Source of the DNA: Saprospiraceae bacterium
Lineage (GTDB): Bacteria; Bacteroidota; Bacteroidia; Chitinophagales; Saprospiraceae
Reading direction: 5' to 3'
Length of the DNA stretch: 64,000 nucleotides
Assembly: GCA_022842725.1 (NCBI GenBank)
Contig: JALHOZ010000017.1
Span: 1 to 64,000 of the forward strand
Of the stretch, positions 7,601 through 17,021 are shown one piece after another. The position numbers and the translations under genes are program-made. Position 1 is the first letter of the stretch. Each line of letters opens with the position of its first letter. The notes under the pieces are model-generated. The model ran no database searches, was not told the origin of the DNA, and saw nothing but the letters and a program-made list of their open reading frames with translations.

Positions 7601-10600
7601 AAGGATGTCCGGCTCCAACGATTACCTATTCTGTGGGCATGTCCAATATCACATTTCCATATGCATTTCCTACAGGTCCTACTACAGTTAATGTGTTGGC
7701 AACGAATGCTTCAGGAACTGATAATTGTTCGTTTGTTGTAACGGTCACCCCTCCTCCTGTTATATATAATGTATCTGGGGGCGGAACCATTTGTTCCACT
7801 GACCCGGGATTAATTATCAGTCTTGACGACTCAGAAATCGGTGTAAACTATCAATTGTTTAACGGCATGATGGCTATGGGACCTCTTGTTCCCGGCACAG
7901 GTTCTTCTATATCTTTTCCGGCGACAAATTCACCGGGAACTTATACGGTTAGAGGAATCTTCCCTAGTGGATGTTTTTCTGTCATGGCAGGTTCTGCTAC
8001 CATAACAGTAATTACTCCACCATCAGGAAGTGCAGGAAATGATCAGGCGATATGCGGCAATGTTACGGCCACACTATCAGCGACTGTAACAACAGGAATA
8101 GGTGTTTGGAGTGTTTTTTCCGGACCTTCAACTTCGTCGTCGCAATTCAGCAATATAAATGACAACAACGCTGTATTTACACCAGCCGGAGGAGCAGGTA
8201 TATACACTTTGAGATGGACAATTTCAAATCCGCCATGTACTGATTTTACAGATGATGTTCAAATTACCGTCAGTAATCCTCCAACAGGAAATGCCGGAGA
8301 TGACCAAAACATTTGTGTTGATATGCCTGCAACATTAAATGCTCAGGTTACAAACGGTACCGGTCTGTGGTCTGTAATCAGTGGCCCGTCTTTATTGTCT
8401 TCTCAGTTTAATGACACTTCACTTCCAAATGCAGTTTTTACACCTGCTGGAGGTCCGGGCATGTATGTTTTACAATGGACAGTTTCAGCACCCGGATGTA
8501 CGGACGTTATTGATGATATGACGTTGACTGCCAATACCAGCACTGATGTCATGGCTACCCCGCAAAATCAAAATAGCTGCACCGGATTTCCAATTACTGA
8601 AATACAATTGACGTCCACAGTGATGGGAACATCTTTTGCCTGGGTAAGGGATAATGTTATGACAGTAACGGGTATAGCAGCTTCAGGCTCCGGAAACATT
8701 AGCGGCACGTTAGTTAATACTACCAACATGCCTGTCACAGTTACTTTTACGATCACGCCAACTGTTGGCACTTGTTCCGGACCGGAGGTAATGGCTACCG
8801 TTACGGTAAATCCGCTCCCTGTTGCCTCTATTGACATTACTGAAACATCCGGATTAATGGATGATGACGGAACGATTTGTTTGGGCAGTCAGGCGACTTT
8901 AACAGCAAATGGTGGAACATCATATATATGGAGCACCGGTGCAATGACACAATTTATTGTGGTTTCACCGGCTGCGAATACAACGTACACCGTAACTGTT
9001 ACAGATATTAACAATTGTTCGGCTACTTCTACGGCTGATATAGTAGTAAATCCTAATCCTACTGCCAATATTGCCGTTACGGAAACTTCAGGAAATAATG
9101 ACGATGATTCAAGAATTTGTTTCGGTGATAATGTCAGTCTGACTGCAAGTGGTGGAATCGATTATATCTGGAATACAGGCGCAACGACTTCAATGATTAC
9201 TGTCAGTCCAACAATAACCACAAACTATATAGTAACCGTTTCGGATATCAATGCTTGTACTAATTCAGCATTAGCTACTATTATTGTTGATCCTCTACCG
9301 GTATTTACCTTTGATATTTCAGAAGATTCCGGTAATAATGACGATGATGGTTCTATATGTGTCGGAGCATCTGTAGTGCTAACTGCCACTGCAGGAACTA
9401 CATTTTTATGGAACAATGGCATGACTACTTCCTCCATTACGGTTTCACCTGCTTCGACAACTGATTATTTTGTTACGGTTACTGACGGAAATAATTGTTC
9501 TTCGACAGGAATGACTACCATAACTGTTAACCCACTTCCCATAGCCGACATTACAGGAGACAACGAAATCTGTACCGGCCAATCGACAACTTTAACCGGT
9601 ACAGGAGGAATTTCAAATCTTTGGAGTAATGGTGCTATGACACCTTCCATAACCGTAAATCCAATTTCAAATACAACGTATTCACTGACAGTAACAGACA
9701 TAAACGGATGTACAGCAACTACATCTGAAACAGTTATCGTTAATCCTTTGCCAACAGTTATTATAACCGGAGATAATGTCATTTGTGTAGGAGAATCTAC
9801 AAATCTAACCGCTTCAGGCGGCACCATGTATATTTGGAATACAGGAGCCACCACTGCTATGATTACCGTTAGTCCTGTTGTGAATACAAATTATATGGTC
9901 ACGGTTACAGATGGAAATTCATGTAGCAATACTGCCGGTATATCAGTAACTGTAAACAGTCTGCCAATGCCGGTCATTTCTGTGTCAGAAAGTTCAGGTA
10001 ATACTCCTGATGATGGAACTATATGTGTCGGCGCATCTGTACAACTTACGGCTGCGGGTGGAACACAATACGTTTGGAGTACAGGCGCTGTAACTTCTGT
10101 TATCAATGTTAACCCGATTGTCAACACTACATATACGGTTACCGTTACGGACGGAAACAATTGTTCGGCGACAACTTCAACTTCGATTATTGTCAACCCA
10201 CTCCCTGTACCGGTAATTTCCGGAGATGCTGATATTTGTATCGGACAATCTACCACCCTGACCGCTTCAGGTGGTATTGGCTATGTTTGGAGTACAGGTG
10301 CTTTAACAGCTGATATTAATGTAAATCCAACAACAAATACAACGTATACGGTTACCGTAACTGATGTAAATGGCTGTACAGCATCTGCGTCGCGGACTGT
10401 CATTGTTAACCCTCTTCCTGTAGTAACAGTTACAGGTGACAATGTGATTTGCGTCGGAGAGTCTACAATATTGACAGCTACCGGAGGAACTCAATTTTTA
10501 TGGAGTAACGGTTCTACCACTTCTACAATCACTGTCAGTCCGACTACAAATACCAATTATGCAGTCACTGTTACAGATGCTAATGGTTGTTCCAATACAA

Positions 10601-13600
10601 ACGGTATTACCGTTATCGTCAATCCATTGCCTGTGCCTACTATTGGTGTTACCGAAAACTCAGGAACCACGCCTAATGATGGTCAAATCTGTTTCGGAGC
10701 CTCAGCACTTCTTACGGCAAACGGGGGCAATACATATGTTTGGTCTACAGGGGCGACAACAGCGTCAATAAATGTTACGCCTCCTGCCACAACAACATAT
10801 ACTGTTACGGCTACAGATGTCAACGGATGCCGGAACACAGCTACCCGAACCATAACGGTGACTCCTCTTCCTGTAGGACCTATCACCATTGTTGAAAATA
10901 GTGGTCTTATGCCTAATGACGGTGTCATTTGTATTGGCGCCAGCGTTACACTTACTGCTCCTGCTGCAGCCCAATACTTATGGAGCACCGGTGCTACAAC
11001 CGCTTCAATTACCGTAGCGCCAACCATGAATACAACGTATTCTGTCACGGTAACCAATGCCAATAGTTGTATTTCCAATACTTCAACCACCATTACCGTT
11101 AATCCACTCCCGACACCTAATATTTCTGTTGCAGAACTTTCAGGTACTTCCAACAACGACGGGACGATTTGTAACGGGGCTTCCGTAACTTTGACAGCAT
11201 TCGGTGGCAATCAATTTTTATGGAGTACAGGTGCCAACACCTCTTCCATTACCGTAAGCCCGATGGCTACAACAACCTATATTGTTACTGTGACCAATGC
11301 AGCCAATTGTTCAAATACTGCTTCCGTAACAATCACGGTCAATCCACTTCCGGTCATCAGTATTGCTGTGACCGAAAACTCAGGTACAACTTCCAATGAC
11401 GGTACTATTTGTCAGGGGGCTTCTGCTACCCTATCCGCAAGCGGTGCCAATACCTATCTCTGGAGTACAGGAGCTTCTACTTCTGCGATAACTGTAGCTC
11501 CTTTGTCTACCACAACTTATTCCGTGACGGGAACTGATACCAATGTGTGCTCAAATACTCTGGCACGACAAATTGTGGTAGATCCCGTTCCGGTGATATC
11601 AGCTCAGCCACAGGATGTCATGGTTTGTGCCGGTTCTGAAGTAACTTTTAATGTGGTTGCTTCTATTACTCCTCCGGTTACCCTAACTTATCAGTGGCAG
11701 GAATTTATCGGGGGAATGTGGCAGAATTTGCCTGGTGAAACCAATCCTACACTTACCATCTCAAATGTAACCGTATCGGATAATAACAGAGAATTCAGGG
11801 TAAATATATCCTCTCCTAATAATTGCAGCACCCTTAGTGTTTCTGCATTTTTGCGCATTCATTTATCTGCTGCCATGGTCTGCAATAATGGTCTGAATAT
11901 TGGTTTGGATCAAAATTGTAATCTTACAGGAGTTATTGATATGTTTTTGGAAAACACCCCTAATGATCAACAATTCTACGAAATTATTTACAGTACTGCC
12001 GGTGGTGTGATCATCGATGAGGCGGACTTAAAGAATTTTGTCGGTCAACAATTGATTTTCAGTATCAGGGATATTTGCGATAACAACAGCTGTTGGGGAA
12101 CTTTTAATATTGAAGATTATTTTGCACCGATTGTTGAATGTGAAGATATTACGATTTCTTGTTTGCAAGCCGACCTGATGAATCTTCCTTTGGAAGATCC
12201 GAACTTCCTCGGCAGACCTGACGTAATTGAAAATTGCGGAACTTTCGACCTTTATTTCAGTCAGCTTGAATTCGGAAACAGTATTTGTTCAAAATCTTAT
12301 CTCAGAAGATGGCAGGCCGTTGACCAATCAGGCAACACTTCTGCTGAATGTATACAAACCATCACTGTCAACCCTCTTTCTTTTGCTGATGTATTTATAC
12401 CGAATCCATTAGTAATCATTGAGTGTAATACTGACACTGACCCTGCAAGTATCGTTGCTGCTACAGGTGATGTAACTGACGGTTTTCCTTTTGTTCTGAT
12501 TAATGGAATTCCCACTGCCGTTACGGATCAATTATGTAATATAGTTTGTACATACACTGACCAAATACTTGATGCTTGCGGTCCTCATTGTCACGGTAAC
12601 AAAAAAGTTATCAGAACATGGCAGTGTATCGACTGGTGTGAAGGTATTGTTTCAACTCCATTCACTCAGTTGATCAAATCTGCAGACCTTGAAGGTCCTA
12701 CATTCATTTTGAAAGATACCACAGTGACAACTTCACCTTGGTATTGTGCAGCTGACTTTGACCTTCCAAGACCTTGGGAGTTACATGACAATTGTGATAT
12801 TAACCCTACATATTATGTAAGTGGTCCCGGTATCGTTCAAATCACTGGTAACCCTGTAGCTGGTTACAGAGCTAAAGGTGCTCCTAAAGGAGTCCATACT
12901 TTCTGTTATACAGCAACTGACTGTTGTGGCAACCTCACTACTTTGTGTATGAACGTCACGGTTGTTGATAGAACTCCACCGGTACCAGTAACGTACCACG
13001 ATATCGTAGTTGGATTGGTTCCTGGCGGACCCGGACAAGACGGTAATGCCAAATTGTTTACAGAGCACGTTAACAACAATTCCTATGACAATTGTACAGA
13101 TGTAAGAGTAGAAATCAGAAGACCTGCAGGATCTCCTAAGTGCAACAACGAAGGTAACATCATCGATCCTGTGACAGGAGAACGATACAACAATAATGTA
13201 ACTTTCAACAATGCAAACCCAAGATTACACGCTGATGATAATGCCAACGATACAGACGCAGGTCAGTTTGTTAAATTCTGTTGTGAAGACTTAACAACAG
13301 GAGTTGACATCGACGGAGACGGTGAAGTTAACATCGGATACCATGAAGTTATCATGAGAGTATGGGATGATGGTGACATGAACGCAGTTTGGGGATCAAT
13401 TGGTGACAACTACAACGAAAGTTGGATCTACGTTAAAGTAGAAGACAAAGCACCACCGACCATTCAGTGTCCACCAAACATGACTATTTTCTGTGACTGG
13501 GCAATTACTTACAGTACTGACTTAGGTAGTGGCGCCCAACCAACAGAAGGAGTTGACTTTACTAAAACAGGATTACCTGTTGGATACGGTACTTGCGGTA

Positions 13601-16155
13601 ATTTACCAATCAGATTCAGAGACAACATCGGTCAATTGAACCAATGTAAATTAGGAAACGTAACAAGAGATTTCTTTGTAGGTAGCGCACCTGTTAATCA
13701 GGCTCCTTCATGCAGACAAATCATCACTATCTTACCAAGTAATTCTCAGCAGCCTTGGGTTATCACTCCTCCGACAGCTACACCTGTTGCGACAACATGT
13801 GATGGTCCTACAGATGCTCAGATTGAGGCTAACGGTCCAAGATGGGTTAACGGTCCTTGTGACGTTATCGGTGAAAACATCAAAGTTCACGAATTTTTAT
13901 TCGAGGATGGTGTTTGTAAAAAATGGAGAGTAGAGTACAACTACATGAACTGGTGTACAAACGAGTCAAGAGGTCCATTCTTCAAAGACTTCATGTACTT
14001 CGACCAGGTTAAACCTGAACTTGAAAACTGTGATCCTTTGATGTTCGGAGTTGACGCTAACTGTTCACACAGATTGGTATTGACAAATACTGCAACTGAC
14101 GAAGGTGGATGTATTGAAGAAGGATGGTTGAAATGGCAGGTATTCGTTGACCTTTGGGCTGACGGAACTGACGACTGGGAATTTTCAAGCTTCTTACCTG
14201 TAAACAATGACGTTGCTAACGCAAACAATGGTAACCTTGCTGCTATCAGAGATGATAACGGAAACGGTATTCCTGATATTTATGTAGCACCTACATTAAA
14301 TGGTGGTCAAATCACTATTACAGTTCCTGAGTTGATCGTTGGAAAAATGAGCAACCACAAAGTAAGCTGGAAAGTAACTGACGGATGTCATAACCACACA
14401 ACTTGTCACCAGGATGTAATGGTAGCTGACAAAAAGGCTCCAACACCTTACTGTATTAACTTAAGTACAGCATTGATGGAAGATCCTGACGGAAGCGGAC
14501 CACTCAGACCAATGGTAGAATTGTGGGCAATTGATTTCAATATCGGATCATTTGACAACTGTACTCCACAGGAAGACTTATTATTTACATTTGACTCATG
14601 GGCACCACAAGTTACAGACACTGTAATTGCAGGTAGATTGATCAATATCGACGTACCTCACTATTTTGATGCAAACGGTGGTGTTATGGGTTACCCGACT
14701 ACCAATGCACAAGTATTGAGCAGATACAACAATGGTGAATTACAATTGTGGTTACCATCATTGAGAAGTTCAGCTAAAGTATGGACTGACGCAGTATTAA
14801 CCGGCGGAACAAACAAAGTTGAGGTTGATGTTATGATGAGCGTATGGGATAAGAAATTTAACGTAGACTTCTGCTGGGTTAAATTGGCTATCATTTGTAA
14901 CACTTGTCCTACCAATGGTGGTGGAGCCAGAATCGCTGGTATCACTTCTACTGAGTCAGGTCAGGGAGTTAACAATGTAACTGTTTCTCTTGACAGAAAT
15001 GCACCTGAGTTCCCTGTAGCAGCACAAACTGTAAATGGTATGTTCTCATTCGAAGGAATTGAAAACAGTGCAAACGGTAACGACAAAGTTAGATTATTTG
15101 CTAACAAAGGTGGTGATTATGACAATGGTGTTTCAACTCTTGACCTTGTGTTGATTCAAAGACACATATTAGGAACTCAAGAATTTACAAACGCTATCAA
15201 TGTAATTGCAGCTGACGTAAACAATGACGCAAGAATCAACTCTGTTGACTTGGTTGAATTGAGAAAAGTGATTTTAGGTACAGCTGATGAGTTTACCAAC
15301 AAATCATGGAGATTCCCTGTAGCTGGTCAGACATTAGATGTTACCAATGTATTCCCATACAATGAAAACATCAGCTTGTTTGTTAGCGGTGATGTTGATA
15401 ACCAAAACTTTGTTGCGGTTAAAATCGGAGACGTTAACGGTACAGCTACAACAGATGTAATGAATGCAACTGCAGAAAGCAGAACTGCTTCTACATTGAA
15501 CCTTACAGCTGAAGACAGAAATGTTGAAGCTGGTGAAACAGTAGAAGTTCCTGTAACTGCATCAAACTTCAATGATGTATTCGGATTCCAGTACACAATG
15601 AATTTAGAAGGCGCAAGCTTTGTAAATGTTATTCCTGGAACTATCGAAATCAATGAAAGTAATGTTGGAGTTATCTCTAACGAGATGATTACCATGAGCT
15701 TTGCATCTGCAACTGCAGAAACAAGAAGAGCTGATGATGTATTATTCACTATCGTATTGAAAGCTAACAAAGCTGCTCAATTGAGTGAAATGATGTACAT
15801 CAACTCTAATGTAACTTCAGCAGAATCTTATGTTGGTTCAAGCATTAAAGTTCAGAATATCGGATTAACAGTAGGTAGCGAAAGTGCTTCAGCTGATATC
15901 CAATTGTTCCAAAATGAGCCTAACCCATTCAAAGGTCAGACTAAAGTAAGCTTCTTTATGCCTAAAGCAAACAATGCTACATTGACTGTATATGACGTAA
16001 CTGGTAGAGTAATCAACATCAGAAACATCGATGCAGTACAAGGTGTAAACACAGAAGTATACAACAGAGAGCAATTAGGTACTTCCGGTATGTTGTATTA
16101 CAAATTAGAAAGTGGTGACTTCACTGCTACTAAGAAAATGATCATCATCGAGTAA
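4609..16155 (+). CDS. Giant multidomain T9SS adhesin (3848 residues)
   Basis: The N-terminus (MEFLSTFIMTVLLSFSTN) is a short, weak signal-like stretch. Modules in order, with approximate residues: DUF11-like (68-127); cadherin-like domain ending FNPAAGFEGTTSFTYTGNNG (128-218); Asn/Thr-rich right-handed beta-helix (220-800); acidic Glu/Thr linker (845-890); HYR-like domain with SCPPDITVNP (970-1048); PKD-like domains (1050-1400); about twelve Ig-like repeats (1403-2325); an Ig-like domain; Cys-rich HYR-like modules (2420-3480); a two-repeat dockerin (3490-3565: VSTLDLVLIQRHILG, then ADVNNDARINSVDLVELRKV); a cohesin-like domain (3628-3750); and a T9SS type A sorting domain (3763-3848). It is expected to be a surface adhesin. 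Codon use changes near residue 2660: the 3' part is enriched in AAC, GAC and AGA. Its tail is almost the same as the gene ending at 915. Confidence 0.95.
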   Translation: MEFLSTFIMTVLLSFSTNTNPNADLVKNYTKLANGQKISYILCYDEDITPKKSSQASLLAPVLSATKSFVLVTPDLPPTGPSPGDVIRYTIVISNAAGAMDAENVILTDQIDANTTLVGGSLMIAPVANNDSYSTVGNVSISVPAASGLLANDLNLNGTPYTVISINTAGTQGNVTFNPDGSFTFNPAAGFEGTTSFTYTGNNGFMNATGTVTITVTGMLWFINSSAAAGGDGRINSPFNSVASFNSTAVDDPNDNIFLYSGSYSGSIVLLNGQHLIGQGAIGTLASVSNNVSFSVFPPIAPASVPTLGGSNPILTGTPTGITTGQNNDILGLTVSNTTGTGILANNFGNLFVRNVMVSNSAGVGINLANGALNAILTSISASGASYGIQIQNTTGSFQVIGTGTTDGSGGTISNISLRGIEIINATNITLQNMTLTNANTTDAGGDTVCDEDQNTLCNAAIYLSAVNNITMTNVDINGTVEQGINGNNVTNLTMTNCSVINAGSGADIEENALKMINLLGTCSFSNCSFSNSKTRNSHIRNTTGNINLTVTNCSFANSNYDIGRADCFEMRTTGASTATVNITGSQFYRAGSKGIQALAEDNSNFTFNISSSDIQRFGNPMAGIEVGSNGPGANMNYNILNNTNIESSGEVAVLASTFITSDFSGRVNSNPNITNFNTNPTTFSNIRVLHEGNGQALLEVKNNNNVASSNTDTPVDFIAINGNNAGARLDVTMDNNNVSNTTNTVAGLEGIVLRVGTSPGGTAINTLCGNILNNDLTLPPMYPRAFRVRYLDPSSFMQLQGVGPNVMTNWTSNLNTNTNGIIASGPTATISYGASCMIPSHFAPEEDTFFAKSEPETNETAPTEPVKTISENENMTSENEVINPNLMASMIISGETVTVGAPGGFTLAQGKSITIQFDVTIDNPFPLGICSVSNQGSISGSNFSTFLTDDPSIAGNANPTVTTLSIAPTITSCPPDITVNPTATNCTSVQTYLATAEGCPAPTITYSVGMSNITFPYAFPTGPTTVNVLATNASGTDNCSFVVTVTPPPVIYNVSGGGTICSTDPGLIISLDDSEIGVNYQLFNGMMAMGPLVPGTGSSISFPATNSPGTYTVRGIFPSGCFSVMAGSATITVITPPSGSAGNDQAICGNVTATLSATVTTGIGVWSVFSGPSTSSSQFSNINDNNAVFTPAGGAGIYTLRWTISNPPCTDFTDDVQITVSNPPTGNAGDDQNICVDMPATLNAQVTNGTGLWSVISGPSLLSSQFNDTSLPNAVFTPAGGPGMYVLQWTVSAPGCTDVIDDMTLTANTSTDVMATPQNQNSCTGFPITEIQLTSTVMGTSFAWVRDNVMTVTGIAASGSGNISGTLVNTTNMPVTVTFTITPTVGTCSGPEVMATVTVNPLPVASIDITETSGLMDDDGTICLGSQATLTANGGTSYIWSTGAMTQFIVVSPAANTTYTVTVTDINNCSATSTADIVVNPNPTANIAVTETSGNNDDDSRICFGDNVSLTASGGIDYIWNTGATTSMITVSPTITTNYIVTVSDINACTNSALATIIVDPLPVFTFDISEDSGNNDDDGSICVGASVVLTATAGTTFLWNNGMTTSSITVSPASTTDYFVTVTDGNNCSSTGMTTITVNPLPIADITGDNEICTGQSTTLTGTGGISNLWSNGAMTPSITVNPISNTTYSLTVTDINGCTATTSETVIVNPLPTVIITGDNVICVGESTNLTASGGTMYIWNTGATTAMITVSPVVNTNYMVTVTDGNSCSNTAGISVTVNSLPMPVISVSESSGNTPDDGTICVGASVQLTAAGGTQYVWSTGAVTSVINVNPIVNTTYTVTVTDGNNCSATTSTSIIVNPLPVPVISGDADICIGQSTTLTASGGIGYVWSTGALTADINVNPTTNTTYTVTVTDVNGCTASASRTVIVNPLPVVTVTGDNVICVGESTILTATGGTQFLWSNGSTTSTITVSPTTNTNYAVTVTDANGCSNTNGITVIVNPLPVPTIGVTENSGTTPNDGQICFGASALLTANGGNTYVWSTGATTASINVTPPATTTYTVTATDVNGCRNTATRTITVTPLPVGPITIVENSGLMPNDGVICIGASVTLTAPAAAQYLWSTGATTASITVAPTMNTTYSVTVTNANSCISNTSTTITVNPLPTPNISVAELSGTSNNDGTICNGASVTLTAFGGNQFLWSTGANTSSITVSPMATTTYIVTVTNAANCSNTASVTITVNPLPVISIAVTENSGTTSNDGTICQGASATLSASGANTYLWSTGASTSAITVAPLSTTTYSVTGTDTNVCSNTLARQIVVDPVPVISAQPQDVMVCAGSEVTFNVVASITPPVTLTYQWQEFIGGMWQNLPGETNPTLTISNVTVSDNNREFRVNISSPNNCSTLSVSAFLRIHLSAAMVCNNGLNIGLDQNCNLTGVIDMFLENTPNDQQFYEIIYSTAGGVIIDEADLKNFVGQQLIFSIRDICDNNSCWGTFNIEDYFAPIVECEDITISCLQADLMNLPLEDPNFLGRPDVIENCGTFDLYFSQLEFGNSICSKSYLRRWQAVDQSGNTSAECIQTITVNPLSFADVFIPNPLVIIECNTDTDPASIVAATGDVTDGFPFVLINGIPTAVTDQLCNIVCTYTDQILDACGPHCHGNKKVIRTWQCIDWCEGIVSTPFTQLIKSADLEGPTFILKDTTVTTSPWYCAADFDLPRPWELHDNCDINPTYYVSGPGIVQITGNPVAGYRAKGAPKGVHTFCYTATDCCGNLTTLCMNVTVVDRTPPVPVTYHDIVVGLVPGGPGQDGNAKLFTEHVNNNSYDNCTDVRVEIRRPAGSPKCNNEGNIIDPVTGERYNNNVTFNNANPRLHADDNANDTDAGQFVKFCCEDLTTGVDIDGDGEVNIGYHEVIMRVWDDGDMNAVWGSIGDNYNESWIYVKVEDKAPPTIQCPPNMTIFCDWAITYSTDLGSGAQPTEGVDFTKTGLPVGYGTCGNLPIRFRDNIGQLNQCKLGNVTRDFFVGSAPVNQAPSCRQIITILPSNSQQPWVITPPTATPVATTCDGPTDAQIEANGPRWVNGPCDVIGENIKVHEFLFEDGVCKKWRVEYNYMNWCTNESRGPFFKDFMYFDQVKPELENCDPLMFGVDANCSHRLVLTNTATDEGGCIEEGWLKWQVFVDLWADGTDDWEFSSFLPVNNDVANANNGNLAAIRDDNGNGIPDIYVAPTLNGGQITITVPELIVGKMSNHKVSWKVTDGCHNHTTCHQDVMVADKKAPTPYCINLSTALMEDPDGSGPLRPMVELWAIDFNIGSFDNCTPQEDLLFTFDSWAPQVTDTVIAGRLINIDVPHYFDANGGVMGYPTTNAQVLSRYNNGELQLWLPSLRSSAKVWTDAVLTGGTNKVEVDVMMSVWDKKFNVDFCWVKLAIICNTCPTNGGGARIAGITSTESGQGVNNVTVSLDRNAPEFPVAAQTVNGMFSFEGIENSANGNDKVRLFANKGGDYDNGVSTLDLVLIQRHILGTQEFTNAINVIAADVNNDARINSVDLVELRKVILGTADEFTNKSWRFPVAGQTLDVTNVFPYNENISLFVSGDVDNQNFVAVKIGDVNGTATTDVMNATAESRTASTLNLTAEDRNVEAGETVEVPVTASNFNDVFGFQYTMNLEGASFVNVIPGTIEINESNVGVISNEMITMSFASATAETRRADDVLFTIVLKANKAAQLSEMMYINSNVTSAESYVGSSIKVQNIGLTVGSESASADIQLFQNEPNPFKGQTKVSFFMPKANNATLTVYDVTGRVINIRNIDAVQGVNTEVYNREQLGTSGMLYYKLESGDFTATKKMIIIE
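8815..11583 (+). repeat. Array of about 12 Ig-like protein repeats in two size classes
   Basis: Units begin at PLP (consensus NPLPV), pass through a CxG cysteine motif, a WSTGA/WNTGA core and TYTVTVTDxNxC. Long units of about 240 bp carry ENSGxxxxDDGTIC; short units of about 210 bp carry TGDNxIC instead. The order read by eye is L-L-L-S-S-L-S-S-L-L-L-L. Unit boundaries are approximate. Confidence 0.85.
15415..16155 (+). repeat. 3'-terminal tract duplicated in the gene at 1-915
   Basis: The tract aligns without gaps to 175-915 (constant offset 15240). It encodes the cohesin-like and sorting domains. Within 571-720 versus 15811-15960 only a handful of bases differ. Upstream of base 175 the two genes diverge abruptly. 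Confidence 0.9.
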
Positions 16156-16211
16156 TCGTTGAATCATAGTAAAACCAAGTAACGGTTTAAAATAAATCGG
16201 TTTTTGGGATG

Positions 16212-16249
16212 GCCTCTCTCCAAGTAATTGGAGGGGGGCTTTTTTTTTA
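16212..16249 (+). terminator. Terminator of the giant adhesin gene
   Basis: GCCTCTCTCCAA at 16212-16223 pairs, with two G-U pairs, with TTGGAGGGGGGC at 16228-16239, followed by a run of nine T. The leader TTTTTGGGATGG just before it recurs before the terminator at 21942. Confidence 0.85.
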
Positions 16250-17021
16250 TTCCACTTTTCACTCCAATGCTTAATATCATGTTGAATACGTATACAATGA
16301 TTATACATGACCTGTATGAATGTTAAGCCGGAATGACTTTTTAGAATTAGATTATATTAATTACCGGATTAGCTTACAAGGGGGGATTATGAATGTATTT
16401 GTCAGACCTATGGCCGTCACCCGCTGAAGTGAATGTATAGCCAGGATTTGATAACTTTTTCATTAACAAGGTTATCTTTATATAGTGTGCATGTAGTACA
16501 TTTTGGACATGTGGTGTAAAATGCAGATTGTTTATTAATCAGATTAATGGTTAATCCATTATAAATATAGAAAAAACTATGTCGAATCCTTACGTCTTCA
16601 GAACGAATATTTACATATATTATATAATTAGATAAGATATACGTAAATTTATTGATTTTGAGTAAATTATATAATATACTAAATATCAATAGAATATACG
16701 TTATGTATAAAAATATATGAAAATAATATGTATAATATTTTTTTATATATATTAGTCGTCATATATTTGCACCCGAATAGTGTGAGAAACTGTTCAGAAC
16801 CTTAAATCCACCCTGATAGAATATAGTAGTAACCTATGGCATACGTATGTATGTTCATGGGCTTTGTCATTTTGGCCAATCCCTATTTACAACCTGAATA
16901 TTTTAATAGATCCAAAAGAGTAAGAAGCCTTTGTCTTCTGATGTATTTTTATAACCAAACTGTTTTGGTGCCGGCTCGGCATCAGGACAAACAAAATTTT
17001 TTAACTCAAAATTTGGATCTC
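16250..17021 (+). other. Long AT-rich leader with a candidate promoter
   Basis: About 770 bases without a supported gene. A -7 match, TATATTTG at 16762-16769, would give a 5' leader of about 250 bases if translation starts at 17022. An in-frame ATG at 16836 would add 62 residues that do not look like part of an exported protein. A minus-strand ORF at 16417-16689 is rejected as AT-rich noise. Confidence 0.4.

Noticed and set aside
9465..11210. Long minus-strand ORFs inside the giant adhesin gene
   Set aside because: They are shadows of the repeat-coding strand, made by its biased Thr/Val/Ser codons; their products are repetitive Val/Thr-rich sequences without motifs or start signals.
8815..11583. 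CRISPR array or tandem satellite
   Set aside because: The repeats are 210-240 bases, translate in one frame as Ig-like domains and have diverged at synonymous sites; no short identical repeats with unique spacers occur.
16417..16689. 90-residue minus-strand ORF with a CPKCTTC motif
   Set aside because: The region is extremely AT-rich and the product is Ile/Tyr/Asn-rich as expected by chance; there is no promoter or neighbour support.
16836..17021. N-terminal extension of the lectin-domain adhesin from ATG 16836
   Set aside because: The extra 62 residues would place the clear signal peptide (from 17022/17025) inside the protein.
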